45,177 nucleotides of DNA from an uncultured Lachnospiraceae bacterium (GCA_944381395.1 CALWKY010000016.1:1-45177); one strand, 5' to 3'; shown: positions 9,399-18,720, counted from the first letter of the stretch. Numbers and translations: made by a program. The notes: generated by a model not told the origin, from the letters alone.

Positions 9399-10324
9399 AA
9401 CTCTTGTACACCTCCTGTCACACGCATGAAAATTTCTTCCAAATTTCCTTCTTTTTCATAGAAGGCAAGCAGGGGAATTTCCTGCCCGATCAGCCGTTTC
9501 AGTACCTCTGCCAGTTCTTCTTCTGATCCGTCAAAGGCAAACTCACAATCTGCGGTATTTTCAATCACTTCCGTCACCTGGGGCATTTCTTCCAGCAGAT
9601 GTACCAGCTTTTCCATCTGTCCCAAAGGTTTTACCATAATGATCCGTTTTTGGCTCAAGTTTCGCATAATTTCTTGGACACTTCCCTGCGCCACCATTTT
9701 ACCATGATCTATGATGCCGATTTCTGTACACATTTCAGCCAACTCCGGCAGAATATGAGAAGAAATTAGAATGGTCTTGCCCATGGTCTTTAAGCCTTTT
9801 AGAACTTCTTTCATCTCCACTCTGGCACGAGGGTCCAAACCACTGGCAGGCTCATCCAGTATCAAAAACGCCGGGTCATGGACCAGGCTTCTTGCCAGGC
9901 AAAGTCTCTGCTTCATACCACGGGAAAGGGAATCCACATAAGCATCTTCTTTATGGGACAGATCTACAATGTCCAGCAGACTGGCAATCAAATCCTTTCT
10001 GTCCCGATAAGGAATATGATAGGTGCCCGCGTAAAAGTCCATATATTCCGAAACTTTTAAGTTATCATACACACCGAAAAAGTCCGGCATATATCCCATT
10101 TTTCTATGGAGCAAGCGAGGGTTTGCAATGAGGTTTTCCCCATCCATCAGTACCTCTCCTGATGTTGCCTGCAATAGTCCAGCCATAATTTTCATAGTTG
10201 TTGTTTTACCTGCACCATTGGGGCCTACAAAACCAAAGATGCTGCCATCCGGCACTTCCAGATTCAGACCATCTACTGCTGTAAAACCGCCATATCTTTT
10301 CACCAGTTCATGAATGGTAAGCAT
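9395..10324 (-). CDS. ABC transporter ATP-binding protein
   Basis: A 309-residue ATPase. The Walker A motif GPNGAGKT spans residues 34-41. The signature is LSRGMKQR, and the Walker B is followed by the D-loop in LILDEPASGLDP. The H-loop histidine is in SSHILPEL. About 90 C-terminal residues after the nucleotide-binding domain match the accessory domain of CcmA/NatA-type ATPases, which pair with ABC-2 permeases. It starts 2 bp after the stop of the upstream large membrane protein and overlaps the permease by 4 bp. The energising role is certain; the cargo is not known. Confidence 0.94.
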   Translation of the reverse strand: MLTIHELVKRYGGFTAVDGLNLEVPDGSIFGFVGPNGAGKTTTMKIMAGLLQATSGEVLMDGENLIANPRLLHRKMGYMPDFFGVYDNLKVSEYMDFYAGTYHIPYRDRKDLIASLLDIVDLSHKEDAYVDSLSRGMKQRLCLARSLVHDPAFLILDEPASGLDPRARVEMKEVLKGLKTMGKTILISSHILPELAEMCTEIGIIDHGKMVAQGSVQEIMRNLSQKRIIMVKPLGQMEKLVHLLEEMPQVTEVIENTADCEFAFDGSEEELAEVLKRLIGQEIPLLAFYEKEGNLEEIFMRVTGGVQEL

Positions 10325-10326
10325 CT

Positions 10327-12945
10327 TTAGTTTCCTCCTTTCAAGCGCATCAACGGTACTGTCACATCGTTATACCCATGAAGTGGAACCTGCAAACGCA
10401 CAACGCCATTTTCATCAGCGTAGATACCGGGATCCAGAGGCTGACCTTCTTGTGCCGCCTCCCAAGCGTTTGTTTCACAGTTATAGATTTCCGCATCCAT
10501 CGGGCTTTCATCATAGTTATACTGCATGAAATAGATATGGTCCGGTGTTAAGCCCTCCGGAATCTGGTAGCTTAGGGTTGCCTTTCCTTCCCCTTCATGG
10601 TCCAAATACATCCGGATCACTCTGCCATCATTATAATAGTTCAGCTCATCTGTTCCCGCATCCATCCCAAAAGGATTTAATGTGTAACCACTGTCATAAA
10701 CGGGCTGGGACAATAAATCTACAGAAGAAGTAATATGGATCAATGTTAATTCATCGGGTGTAACCTGCTTATCATTTGCGTAGAACGTACCTGTAAAAAC
10801 AGGGTCCATGGAGAATCCATAGAAGTATACAGGCATCTGCACGCCATCCCACTGAATGGTCTCCCAATCTTGGCGCAGTGCAGTTTCCAAAATATCCAGC
10901 TGCTGCAGCCGTAACGCAGCGGTATGGTAATCCATTGTACCATTGGCTACTGCCTGGCGGATAGGATGCGTATCGGAATAAGTACTAATGCCTCCATATA
11001 AGTTTCGCACGGCGTCCCAGGCGTCTCCCGGCGTACTTACAAAATCAGCCTCCCATTCCAAAGTAGCGGTATCATGGGCAGCCAATTCGCCCGCCTGCAC
11101 CAGTTGATCGCCCAGCGCAAAAAATACCTGGTCAAAATTCAGATTGCTTTCATTGGACAGATGGACCACATATTGGTCATCTTGCAGTTTCACATCCATG
11201 GTAATGCCGCCGCCAATATCTACGCTTTGATCCATGGAGAAATAGATTTTCTCCCAGGCACTGCTGTCTGGATTCACAATGGAATTACCATCAATGGAAA
11301 TTTCTTTTTCACACTCTGTCCACAGCGCTGTACCCGTATTGGAATGATAAACGCTTTCATAGCTGTCCATTTGCGCCGTAATTTGATAGCCTTCGGAAAC
11401 AGAAATTTTTGCATCGCCTTTTTTATTGACAGCGCCTGCGCCGGTGATTTCGTCTAACCCTGCTGTCGCACCTTCTGCCAGGTCGATTTGGTGGATCAGG
11501 CGTACAATGCCCTTTCCGGCATAACCGCCCATGCCCACTAACAATAAGCTGCACAAAAATATCACCGACAGAATAGGTATAATTCCCCAAGCGTATTCTT
11601 TCTTATCCCGTTTCTTTAAAATAAGATATAATACAGGACCAATGATCATGGCATAGGCCAACAATATAACAAACATCACCCGCAGTTTTGTTACATCCTG
11701 CACCGGGAAACTGCCGGCTACGTTCAAATATTGCAGTTGATTGTCTTCATATAAGTAATTTTCATTCTGGGTATAAATCGTCAGCTTTTCCGCATCCGTC
11801 TGCATAATCATTTGCCGCAGCGCGGTTGTTCCGCCACCCAGTGAAGGCAATGGATTCAACCCCAGCGCAAAATGGAAAATAACCGCTTTGCCGCTTCCCA
11901 CTGTCTTTTCGGAAATCAAAGTATCATTATTATAAGCAGAAGTTATATGCCATCCTTCACCGCTGATATCAGCCAATGCCAATGTTTTGCCTGCATCTGT
12001 CGCGCCAAAGGAAGCCAGGCAATCTGTAGATACTTCCTTAGAGGTACTGCCAATGGTAAAAGGCCCTAAAAGTTCTTCCAAACCACCCAGCACTTTCTGT
12101 GCTCTGGGACCTGTACCTAAAATCAAAATACCGCCTTCCTGCAGCCAATCTGCCAACGCTTTTTGCTGCTCTTCAGAAAGTGTTTTTGTATCGAAATCGT
12201 CTACCATCAACACTTTAAAATTGCGTAACACAGCGGTGTTATCAGGAAAATCATCGCCGTTATAAAAAACAGTACAATTATATTCATCCCCTACATAGCT
12301 GGCTTCCGCTAAGCCCAGACCATTTAAATAATCCAAACTGGAGCTGTTTTCTGTCAAAATACCCACTGCTAAGGTATTAGGATCCATTGCTTGAATGGGT
12401 ACAGACTGACTGAATACCACATTATCCTGCTTGTCCACTAATTCAATGGTAATATAAGAACGGATGGTCCACATCTCCGGTGCAAAAGAAAACTCTTTTG
12501 TTCCGTTCTGTTCCAAAGAAAGATCTTCATAATATAGGATATATCTTTCCGGATTGTAACTATTTCCCTGGTAAGTATAAATTTTGATCTGCACCTGCCC
12601 ATCAAAAGCGGCGCCTTCGTTACGAATGACACCATGAATGGGCATTGCCTTACCTACAATATATGATCCATCAAACCCAACAGTAAACTCTGCCGTAAAA
12701 CGATCTTGTCCTACGTCCTGGGGCTTATCTTCTTTCTTTTGCGACGCAGAAGCGCCGCCAGCGGTCTGCCCAGAAGAGACAGTGCCGCTGACAGATGTAA
12801 CTGCAACTGCTTGCGCAGAAGAAGATAACATTGCACCCTGTGCCAGGAAAGGCAAAAACGTACCAAAAATCATAACCATGACCATCAGTAACGCCAGCAC
12901 AGCCGCAAATTTTTTCTTCCATTGTTGTTTATTGGGTTCCTTCAT
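10327..12945 (-). CDS. Large membrane-anchored extracellular protein, first gene of the VWA/ABC operon
   Basis: An 872-residue protein. A hydrophobic signal or anchor segment at about 12-36 is followed by an Ala/Ser/Gly-rich linker and a beta-sandwich region. Next comes a Rossmann-like segment (LADWLQEGGILILGTG) resembling the GATase1-like fold seen in the double-VWA protein of this operon. Two helices in mid-protein flank a basic loop, and a long beta-rich C-terminal half follows. I chose the ATG at 12945, preceded by AAGGAGGAAATC; the frame remains open 48 codons upstream without a better site. It is the first of six tightly spaced genes. The topology suggests most of it lies outside the membrane. 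I do not recognise a named family. Confidence 0.8.
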   Translation of the reverse strand: MKEPNKQQWKKKFAAVLALLMVMVMIFGTFLPFLAQGAMLSSSAQAVAVTSVSGTVSSGQTAGGASASQKKEDKPQDVGQDRFTAEFTVGFDGSYIVGKAMPIHGVIRNEGAAFDGQVQIKIYTYQGNSYNPERYILYYEDLSLEQNGTKEFSFAPEMWTIRSYITIELVDKQDNVVFSQSVPIQAMDPNTLAVGILTENSSSLDYLNGLGLAEASYVGDEYNCTVFYNGDDFPDNTAVLRNFKVLMVDDFDTKTLSEEQQKALADWLQEGGILILGTGPRAQKVLGGLEELLGPFTIGSTSKEVSTDCLASFGATDAGKTLALADISGEGWHITSAYNNDTLISEKTVGSGKAVIFHFALGLNPLPSLGGGTTALRQMIMQTDAEKLTIYTQNENYLYEDNQLQYLNVAGSFPVQDVTKLRVMFVILLAYAMIIGPVLYLILKKRDKKEYAWGIIPILSVIFLCSLLLVGMGGYAGKGIVRLIHQIDLAEGATAGLDEITGAGAVNKKGDAKISVSEGYQITAQMDSYESVYHSNTGTALWTECEKEISIDGNSIVNPDSSAWEKIYFSMDQSVDIGGGITMDVKLQDDQYVVHLSNESNLNFDQVFFALGDQLVQAGELAAHDTATLEWEADFVSTPGDAWDAVRNLYGGISTYSDTHPIRQAVANGTMDYHTAALRLQQLDILETALRQDWETIQWDGVQMPVYFYGFSMDPVFTGTFYANDKQVTPDELTLIHITSSVDLLSQPVYDSGYTLNPFGMDAGTDELNYYNDGRVIRMYLDHEGEGKATLSYQIPEGLTPDHIYFMQYNYDESPMDAEIYNCETNAWEAAQEGQPLDPGIYADENGVVRLQVPLHGYNDVTVPLMRLKGGN

Positions 12946-13035
12946 ATGATTTCCTCCTTGAAAGAAAATTTGTGCATCATACCAACGATATGTCAAAAGG
13001 GCAATTCCTATGGGAGTGCCTTTTCCTTTCCTCCA

Positions 13036-13041
13036 ATTATA
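13036..13041 (-). promoter_or_regulatory. Possible -10 element for the VWA/ABC operon
   Basis: The minus strand carries TATAAT about 90 nt before the ATG at 12945. No good -35 hexamer lies 16-18 bp upstream, so this is a weak call. Confidence 0.3.
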
Positions 13042-13104
13042 GCCCCTTTTGCCATCAAAAAGCTTTAACTGTTTCTTAATATTTCTCAAAGTCTTTCTTA
13101 AAAC

Positions 13105-14958
13105 TTAACCATGCAGACCTAAACCCATTTCTCGTAAAAATCTGGAGCTTTCCGCAGACTTTTCCCCATTTTTATGGACATAAGAGAGAATCAGCCGCTC
13201 TTTTGCCCGGCTCAAAGCTACATAATAGAGTCTTCTTTCCTCTTCCAATTCTGCCTGTATTAAACTTTTTTCATGGGGAACTTTTCCCTCAATCAGCTGA
13301 GGCAGAAAAACGGTGTCAAACTCCAATCCTTTGGCGCTATGCATAGTCAGTATATGAACACCTTTTTGATCCCCCCGCAGCTTGCGCTGTGTGCTTGACG
13401 CATTTTTTAATCGCTCCAGCTTGTCTTTCCACTGTTGTACCGTTTGGCAATTCTGGGAAAGCTCCGTTACGGTTTGGGCAATATCCAATAAGTTTGCAGC
13501 ATTGATTTTTCGAAATGCCGCATATTCGGTCAAATATTCGTCGTATCCCACAACCTGACGAATATAGCGTAATGCTTGAAAAGGTTCTCTCTTTTTGATT
13601 TGTTTTAAATCATCCCGCAAACGAATCAGCGCTGTTTCCTGCCATTTTTCCAATAAAGGACACGCAAAATATGCCCGCAGCAGGCTATAGGGCATCCGTT
13701 TCGCTTGTGCTGTCAATTCTTTTGTCACATAGCGTTTGGGTTTATTGATAATGCGCAGCAAGCCATCATCCCAATCCTCATATGCCGCCATCAAATATGC
13801 CGCAAAATCCAGCGTAATCCAGTGTCTGCCCAATTCCGGCAGGCTTTCCTGCAAACAATAAGGAATGCCGGCATCTTCCAGCGCTGTAGCAAAAGAAGCA
13901 CATTGCAAATTGGTACGGCAAATGATTGCCATTTCTTCCCAGGGCGTCTGGGGATGCAGATTTTGCGCCAGCTGCGCAATACGTTTTGCTTCTTTCCCTA
14001 TGTCCTCTGCGGAAAAAATCCGTACACTGCCGCCAGCGGGGCGGCTGCTTTTCATTGCTTTCGGAAATCTTGCTTGATTTTTCTCAATGACTTCTTCGCA
14101 AAACCGTACAATCTTCGGCGCACTGCGATAGTTCACATCCAAAGTTACTTTCCCCGCGCCAGGAAAATCCTGGAAAAAATCCAATAGAAAAGATGGATTG
14201 GAGCCGCGGAAACCATAAATACTTTGGTCATCATCCCCCACTGCAAACAAATTATTTCGCTCATCTAACAGAAGTTTTACACAAGCATACTGTATGGCGT
14301 TAATGTCTTGAAATTCATCTACTAAAATGGCATCAAACCGATTTTGCCAGGCTTTCCGCAGTCTTTTTTCCTGTTCCAGCAAAGCATAACATTCCGTTAG
14401 GATATCATCAAAATCCATTTTATCTTGCAGTTCTTTTTTCTTTTCATATCCCTCTGTCCAGCGGAAAAAGATCTCCCGCTCCATTCCTTCCGGCGTAAAG
14501 GTCTCTTTGGCCTGCAGGCTGTTTTTCCATTTGCCATAATTTAAGCGGAATACAGATAAATACTCCTGCTCATCCTGCACCGATAGTCCCATTTCCCCAA
14601 AAACCTGCTGCTGCAATTTCATACCTTCTTCTTCCGAAAGGAGTCGGTCTGTACCATATCCAAAGGCGTTGCGCAAGATACGAAAAAACAGACTATGAAA
14701 AGTGGCAAAACAAACACCGGGTGTTCCCTTCATCGCTGAATAGCGCTGTTTCATCTCCTCCACCGCCGCACGAGAAAATGTAATCACCAGTATCCGATTG
14801 GGTGCGGTTCCTGTAGCAATCAAACGTTCTATGCGGTGAAGAATCACCGTTGTTTTACCGCTTCCCGGTCCCGCTAAAACCAGCATAGGACCAGACTGAT
14901 GCCGGATTGCCTGTATTTGGTGTGTATGAAAAAGAGGCGGAAGATTTTGAACTGCCAT
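13105..14958 (-). CDS. UvrD/PcrA-type superfamily 1 DNA helicase
   Basis: A 617-residue helicase. It contains a Walker A GPGSGKT near the N-terminus, VDEFQDIN (motif II), GDDDQSIYGFRGS (motif III region), LDVNYRS (motif IV), TMHSAKGLEFDTVF (motif V) and LYYVALSRAK (motif VI). It is shorter than PcrA/UvrD (about 720) and lacks their extended C-terminus. This matches the compact ATP-dependent helicases common in Clostridia. It unwinds DNA 3'-5' in repair or replication. I chose the ATG at 14958, which has AAAGGA upstream. A GTG at 15021 extends the frame by 21 codons, but it lies only about 12 bp from the predicted -10, so a start there would leave almost no leader. Confidence 0.9.
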   Translation of the reverse strand: MAVQNLPPLFHTHQIQAIRHQSGPMLVLAGPGSGKTTVILHRIERLIATGTAPNRILVITFSRAAVEEMKQRYSAMKGTPGVCFATFHSLFFRILRNAFGYGTDRLLSEEEGMKLQQQVFGEMGLSVQDEQEYLSVFRLNYGKWKNSLQAKETFTPEGMEREIFFRWTEGYEKKKELQDKMDFDDILTECYALLEQEKRLRKAWQNRFDAILVDEFQDINAIQYACVKLLLDERNNLFAVGDDDQSIYGFRGSNPSFLLDFFQDFPGAGKVTLDVNYRSAPKIVRFCEEVIEKNQARFPKAMKSSRPAGGSVRIFSAEDIGKEAKRIAQLAQNLHPQTPWEEMAIICRTNLQCASFATALEDAGIPYCLQESLPELGRHWITLDFAAYLMAAYEDWDDGLLRIINKPKRYVTKELTAQAKRMPYSLLRAYFACPLLEKWQETALIRLRDDLKQIKKREPFQALRYIRQVVGYDEYLTEYAAFRKINAANLLDIAQTVTELSQNCQTVQQWKDKLERLKNASSTQRKLRGDQKGVHILTMHSAKGLEFDTVFLPQLIEGKVPHEKSLIQAELEEERRLYYVALSRAKERLILSYVHKNGEKSAESSRFLREMGLGLHG

Positions 14959-15033
14959 ACTGCTGAATTCCTTTCCAAAAAAACAGTCTATTTTGATTGC
15001 CATTCCTTGGCAAATGGTCACATAAATTAAATT

Positions 15034-15039
15034 ATTATA
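15034..15039 (-). promoter_or_regulatory. Extended -10 promoter of the helicase gene
   Basis: The minus strand reads TGG-TATAAT, an extended -10 element with a consensus hexamer. The -35 region is a T-run contributed by the end of the hairpin at 15055-15133. Transcription would start near 15027, favouring the ATG at 14958. Confidence 0.55.
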
Positions 15040-15054
15040 CCATATTTTACAACG

Positions 15055-15133
15055 AAAAAAAAGCGCTGTGTTAGCTTTTTCACCATTTGTGATATCCGGT
15101 TTTCATGGCAGAATATGCAGCTTTTCAGCGCTT
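15055..15133 (-). other. Nested inverted repeat with terminator-like T-run
   Basis: AAGCGCTG (15061-15068) and CAGCGCTT (15126-15133) are perfectly complementary and enclose 57 nt. Inside are AGCT/AGCT and CCAT/ATGG pairs, in nested order. On the minus strand the outer stem runs into eight T residues. It could be the 3' end of a short RNA, or a terminator protecting the helicase promoter from upstream transcription. No family is recognised. Confidence 0.5.
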
Positions 15134-15225
15134 AAAAAATGAGAAATCCATGAGAAACAAAACGTTATTATTTTGTAGAATCCGTATCGTTTTTGTAAAG
15201 TTATGATATTCTTAAAGTTTTCTCG

Positions 15226-15254
15226 TTGATTTTACACGTTATTTGTATTAAAAT
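15226..15254 (+). promoter_or_regulatory. Predicted promoter of the GT4 glycosyltransferase
   Basis: The -35 is TTGATT (15226-15231) and the -10 is TAAAAT (15249-15254), 17 bp apart. Transcription would start about 30 nt before the ATG at 15293, which has a GGAGG site. Confidence 0.6.
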
Positions 15255-15292
15255 TCAATTAACCCGACAAGTATTTTGGAGGATTTTTTATT

Positions 15293-16582
15293 ATGAATAT
15301 TGGCATTTTTTCTGATACCTATTACCCCCAGCTCAATGGCGTAGGGACTTCCATTCACACCCTGCAAAAAGCGCTGGAAGCAAAAGGACACAATGTATAT
15401 ATTTTTACGCCTTATGATCCCAAGCAAAATGATGGAGATAACCCCCATATCATCCGTCTGAAAAGTGTGCCTAACCTGCTGGTCAAAGGATTCCGCACCT
15501 GTGTGGCACAGCCGCCCAGTGTTCTGCGGAAAATTGACGCCCTGCATTTGGATTTGATTCATACCCAGACAGAGTTTTCCGTGGGTATGCTGGGAAAATT
15601 CGTAGCTGTCAGCCGCGGTATTCCCATGGTACATACATATCACACCATGTATGAAGATTACGTCCATTATATCGCCGGCGGTCATTTGATCACGCCGAAA
15701 ATGGCGGGAGATATTAGCGCTGCTTTTTGTAACGCCGCTTCCCATGTAGTAGTTCCTACAGAGAAAACAAGACAGCTCCTATTACGCTATGGTGTCACAA
15801 AACCCATTCATACCATCCCTACCGGTATTGATACAGAAAATTTCCGCAAAGGGCGTTTTTCTCCGGAAGAAATTGCAGATTTGCGCCATACATTGGGACT
15901 AGAAGCTGAAACACCTGTGGTTGTATATGTGGGAAGACTGGCAAAAGAGAAAAACTTAGATATGGTTTTCCGCGCCATGCCCACACTATTGCAGCAGCTG
16001 CCGGATATGAAATTCCTCATTGTAGGCTGGGGTCCGGAACGGGAACATTTAGAAGAACTTTCTGCCCAATTGGGAATTGATGCTTCCGTTATCTTTACCG
16101 GCGGCGTTCCTTGGGAGGAAATTGGAAAGTATTATCAGCTGGGCGATGTTTTTTGCAGTGCTTCTGTCAGTGAAACACAAGGTCTTACCTTCGCAGAAGC
16201 CATGGCAGCGGGCGTTCCTGTGGTAGCAAAAAAAGATCCCTGTATTGAAAATATTGTTACGGATGGTAAAACCGGGCTGCTTTTTGAACAGGAAAGTGAT
16301 TTGCCCAAACTTCTTTATTATATTTTAACAGAGAAAACATTTGCCGCAGAACTTTCTCAAAATGGTCTTTCTGCCATGGAAGAACTTTCTGTAGAAAACT
16401 TTGGCAATCGTTTAGAACGGCTTTATACCTCTATTTTGCAATCTCCCGAGCAGCCCATTCCCGTGGCTGCACCAAAGGTTGCTCTGGCTTGGAGTATTAA
16501 GTTTATCTCCCTGCCGGAAAAGGCATTGGGACGTCGGATTATTAAGCATGTGAACAAGAAAGAACCTATCGAAAAAAAATGA
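15293..16582 (+). CDS. GT4 family glycosyltransferase, probable diacylglycerol glucosyltransferase
   Basis: A 429-residue retaining GT-B glycosyltransferase. The N-terminal domain starts with IGIFSDTYYPQLNGVGTSIH, characteristic of GT4 enzymes of the 1,2-diacylglycerol 3-glucosyltransferase/PimB-like group. The C-terminal domain carries the nucleotide-sugar site around SETQGLTFAEAMAAGVPVVA, with the E-x7-E motif of GT4. No signal peptide is present. A short basic C-terminal tail could bind the membrane surface. In Firmicutes such enzymes make glycolipids that anchor lipoteichoic acid or adjust membrane curvature. That substrate is inferred from similarity. It is monocistronic, with its own promoter and a terminator shared with the converging P-type ATPase gene. 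Confidence 0.88.
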   Translation: MNIGIFSDTYYPQLNGVGTSIHTLQKALEAKGHNVYIFTPYDPKQNDGDNPHIIRLKSVPNLLVKGFRTCVAQPPSVLRKIDALHLDLIHTQTEFSVGMLGKFVAVSRGIPMVHTYHTMYEDYVHYIAGGHLITPKMAGDISAAFCNAASHVVVPTEKTRQLLLRYGVTKPIHTIPTGIDTENFRKGRFSPEEIADLRHTLGLEAETPVVVYVGRLAKEKNLDMVFRAMPTLLQQLPDMKFLIVGWGPEREHLEELSAQLGIDASVIFTGGVPWEEIGKYYQLGDVFCSASVSETQGLTFAEAMAAGVPVVAKKDPCIENIVTDGKTGLLFEQESDLPKLLYYILTEKTFAAELSQNGLSAMEELSVENFGNRLERLYTSILQSPEQPIPVAAPKVALAWSIKFISLPEKALGRRIIKHVNKKEPIEKK

Positions 16583-16590
16583 TTCCACGA

Positions 16591-16619
16591 AAAAAGACCG
16601 CATTTACAGCGGTCTTTTT
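16591..16619 (+). terminator. Bidirectional Rho-independent terminator
   Basis: AAAAAGACCGC and GCGGTCTTTTT form an 11-bp stem around a 7-nt loop, with A and T tracts on both sides. It sits between the converging glycosyltransferase (+) and metal ATPase (-) genes and can serve both. Confidence 0.92.
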
Positions 16620-16651
16620 TTATTGGCAGAAAACCATATATCTTTGTTTTA

Positions 16652-18535
16652 TCAATTCTTTTTTTCTATTGTAAAGTCCCGATCATACAACAATGCTGCA
16701 ATCAGCACTACAAAGCACGATCCTGCATTATGTACCAGTGCACCAGTGGTGGGATTCAGCAATCCTTTCAGAGACAGGAAAATCGCAATGAAATTGATTG
16801 TCATAGAAAGAGCAATACTGAAATAAATGGTTTTTCTAGTGGCATTTGCCAATCTTTTTAAATAGGGCAGTTGGGAAAGATCATCTTTCATCAGTACAAT
16901 ATCCGCTGCTTCTACAGCAATATCACTGCCCATTCCACCCATAGCAATGCTGACATCTGCATTTTTTAATGCCGGTGCATCGTTTACACCATCTCCTACC
17001 ATACAAACCATGCCATCTCTTTTTTGTAAGCGGGCAATATGATTGCTTTTCTCCTCCGGCAATAATTCTGCACAAACTGTTTCCACACCCACCTGTTCCG
17101 CAAAATGACGTGCTGTCCGCCCATGGTCACCGCTGAGCAGTTCCGTTTGTACGTCCATGCGTTTTAATTGTCCAATCACTTCTTTGGCTTCTTTTCGTGG
17201 GGTATCGCTAAGGGCAAGAATTCCGATACAAATACCATCTTGGGCAACCAAAACCGAGGCTTTCCCCTGGTTTTGCAATGCACTTAGTTTTTCTTTCATT
17301 TCCGCTTGCAGTGTTACACCATGTTCTGTCAGATAAAAAAGGCTTCCGCAAAGCAGTTGTTTTCCAGATACACTTGCCAAAATACCCTTTCCGGCTTCCA
17401 TTTGAAATGCAGCTGGCTCTTGCAGCAAAAGTTCTCTCTCCTTTGCATATTGTACAATTGCTTTTGCCAGCGGATGTTCACTTTTCTTTTCAGCAGACGC
17501 AACCAATTGTAATAATTCCGTTTTTGACAGATTTTCTGTAAATACCACTATATCACTGACAGATAATTTACCAGTAGTCAGTGTACCTGTCTTATCAAAT
17601 GCAATGGTGCGAATGTTTCCCAGTTTTTCTAAAGCCTCTGCTGATTTAATCATCACGCCGTGCTTTGTTGCCTGCCCAATGGCTGCCACCATTGCTGTAG
17701 GCGTTGCCAATACCAATGCACAGGGACAAAATACCACCAGCACTGTAACTGCTGTTACGTACTGTCCGGTTACAACATAAGCTGCAATGGCAATCAAAAG
17801 TGCAGCTGGTACCAGCCAACTGGCACACCGATCTGCAATACGCTGTATTTGTGCTGGTTTTTCATCTGCTTCTTGTACCATCCGAATCAATTTTTGTAAA
17901 GAAGTATCTTCCCCTACTTTGGTCGCAATGATATCAATGGCTCCAAAACAATTCACAGTATCGCTAAATACAAAATCCCCTTCTTTTTTATCCACTGGCA
18001 AAGATTCTCCCGTCATGACAGACTGATCCACAGAAGAATTCCCCAGAAAAATCTTCCCATCTACCGGAATGGTTTCTCCCGATAAAATACGCAGGCAATC
18101 TCCCTTTTGAATGGCTTCTACAGGAATCATGACTTCTTTTTGGTTTTCTATTTTTCTACCCTGTATTGGCGCTAACGCAAGCAAATTTTTCATGCCCCGT
18201 TGCGCCCGTGCCACTGTGTAGTCCTCCAAAAGTGCCCCGATCGCCATAATAAAAGCCACTTCTCCTGCTGCAAACAAATCCCCAATTAAAATGGCTGCCA
18301 CCATGGCAATGGAAATCAAAAGTGCAGAAGATATTTTACTGATTCCTTTTAGATGTATCAAACGCCACAAAGCCAAATATACCAATGGCAGCCCGCTGAT
18401 TATAACCGCAAACCACGCAGGATCCACCGGCACCATAATTCCTAATCTTGGTAATAAAAAGCTCAGTAACACACAACATCCACTGATACAAGTCATCACC
18501 AGTCCTGATAATACATGGTTTATTTTTTCCAACAT
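16652..18535 (-). CDS. Heavy-metal P1B-type ATPase without HMA domain
   Basis: A 627-residue P-type ATPase. It has an actuator-domain TGES motif at 175-178 and an intramembrane CPC metal site at 270-272. The phosphorylated Asp is D314 in DKTGTLT. The soft-metal HP motif is in SEHPLAKA, and GDGVNDAPAL forms the hinge. It lacks the N-terminal Cys-rich metal-binding domain common in CadA, ZntA and CopA. The final helix has LVHNAGSCF rather than the DTG-type motif of Zn/Cd pumps or the M-x2-SS of copper pumps, so the metal is uncertain. I chose the ATG at 18535, preceded by AGGAGGG; the frame extends six codons further. It is divergent from a TetR regulator that probably controls it. Confidence 0.9.
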   Translation of the reverse strand: MLEKINHVLSGLVMTCISGCCVLLSFLLPRLGIMVPVDPAWFAVIISGLPLVYLALWRLIHLKGISKISSALLISIAMVAAILIGDLFAAGEVAFIMAIGALLEDYTVARAQRGMKNLLALAPIQGRKIENQKEVMIPVEAIQKGDCLRILSGETIPVDGKIFLGNSSVDQSVMTGESLPVDKKEGDFVFSDTVNCFGAIDIIATKVGEDTSLQKLIRMVQEADEKPAQIQRIADRCASWLVPAALLIAIAAYVVTGQYVTAVTVLVVFCPCALVLATPTAMVAAIGQATKHGVMIKSAEALEKLGNIRTIAFDKTGTLTTGKLSVSDIVVFTENLSKTELLQLVASAEKKSEHPLAKAIVQYAKERELLLQEPAAFQMEAGKGILASVSGKQLLCGSLFYLTEHGVTLQAEMKEKLSALQNQGKASVLVAQDGICIGILALSDTPRKEAKEVIGQLKRMDVQTELLSGDHGRTARHFAEQVGVETVCAELLPEEKSNHIARLQKRDGMVCMVGDGVNDAPALKNADVSIAMGGMGSDIAVEAADIVLMKDDLSQLPYLKRLANATRKTIYFSIALSMTINFIAIFLSLKGLLNPTTGALVHNAGSCFVVLIAALLYDRDFTIEKKN

Positions 18536-18596
18536 ATACGTTCCCTCCTGCATGTTTTATTTGCTTGACAGCAGTTTTACCAATGGATACAATTTT

Positions 18597-18617
18597 ATTA
18601 TACCGAACAGTTTGTTC
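18597..18617 (-). promoter_or_regulatory. ATPase -10 element and GAACA-N3-TGTTC operator candidate
   Basis: A consensus TATAAT on the minus strand (18597-18602) is followed upstream by the perfect inverted repeat GAACAGTTTGTTC (18605-18617), which falls where the promoter spacer would be. The -35 hexamer is weak. The placement between the divergent TetR and ATPase genes suggests repression by TetR. Confidence 0.55.
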
Positions 18618-18720
18618 TTTATCTTAAGCATAAAGAATGTATCTCCCCTTGGCAAGAGATGTTTTTTCTATTTTGTATCATACAGAACAAATTTTTCATT
18701 TTGTACGGAAGGAGTTATTT

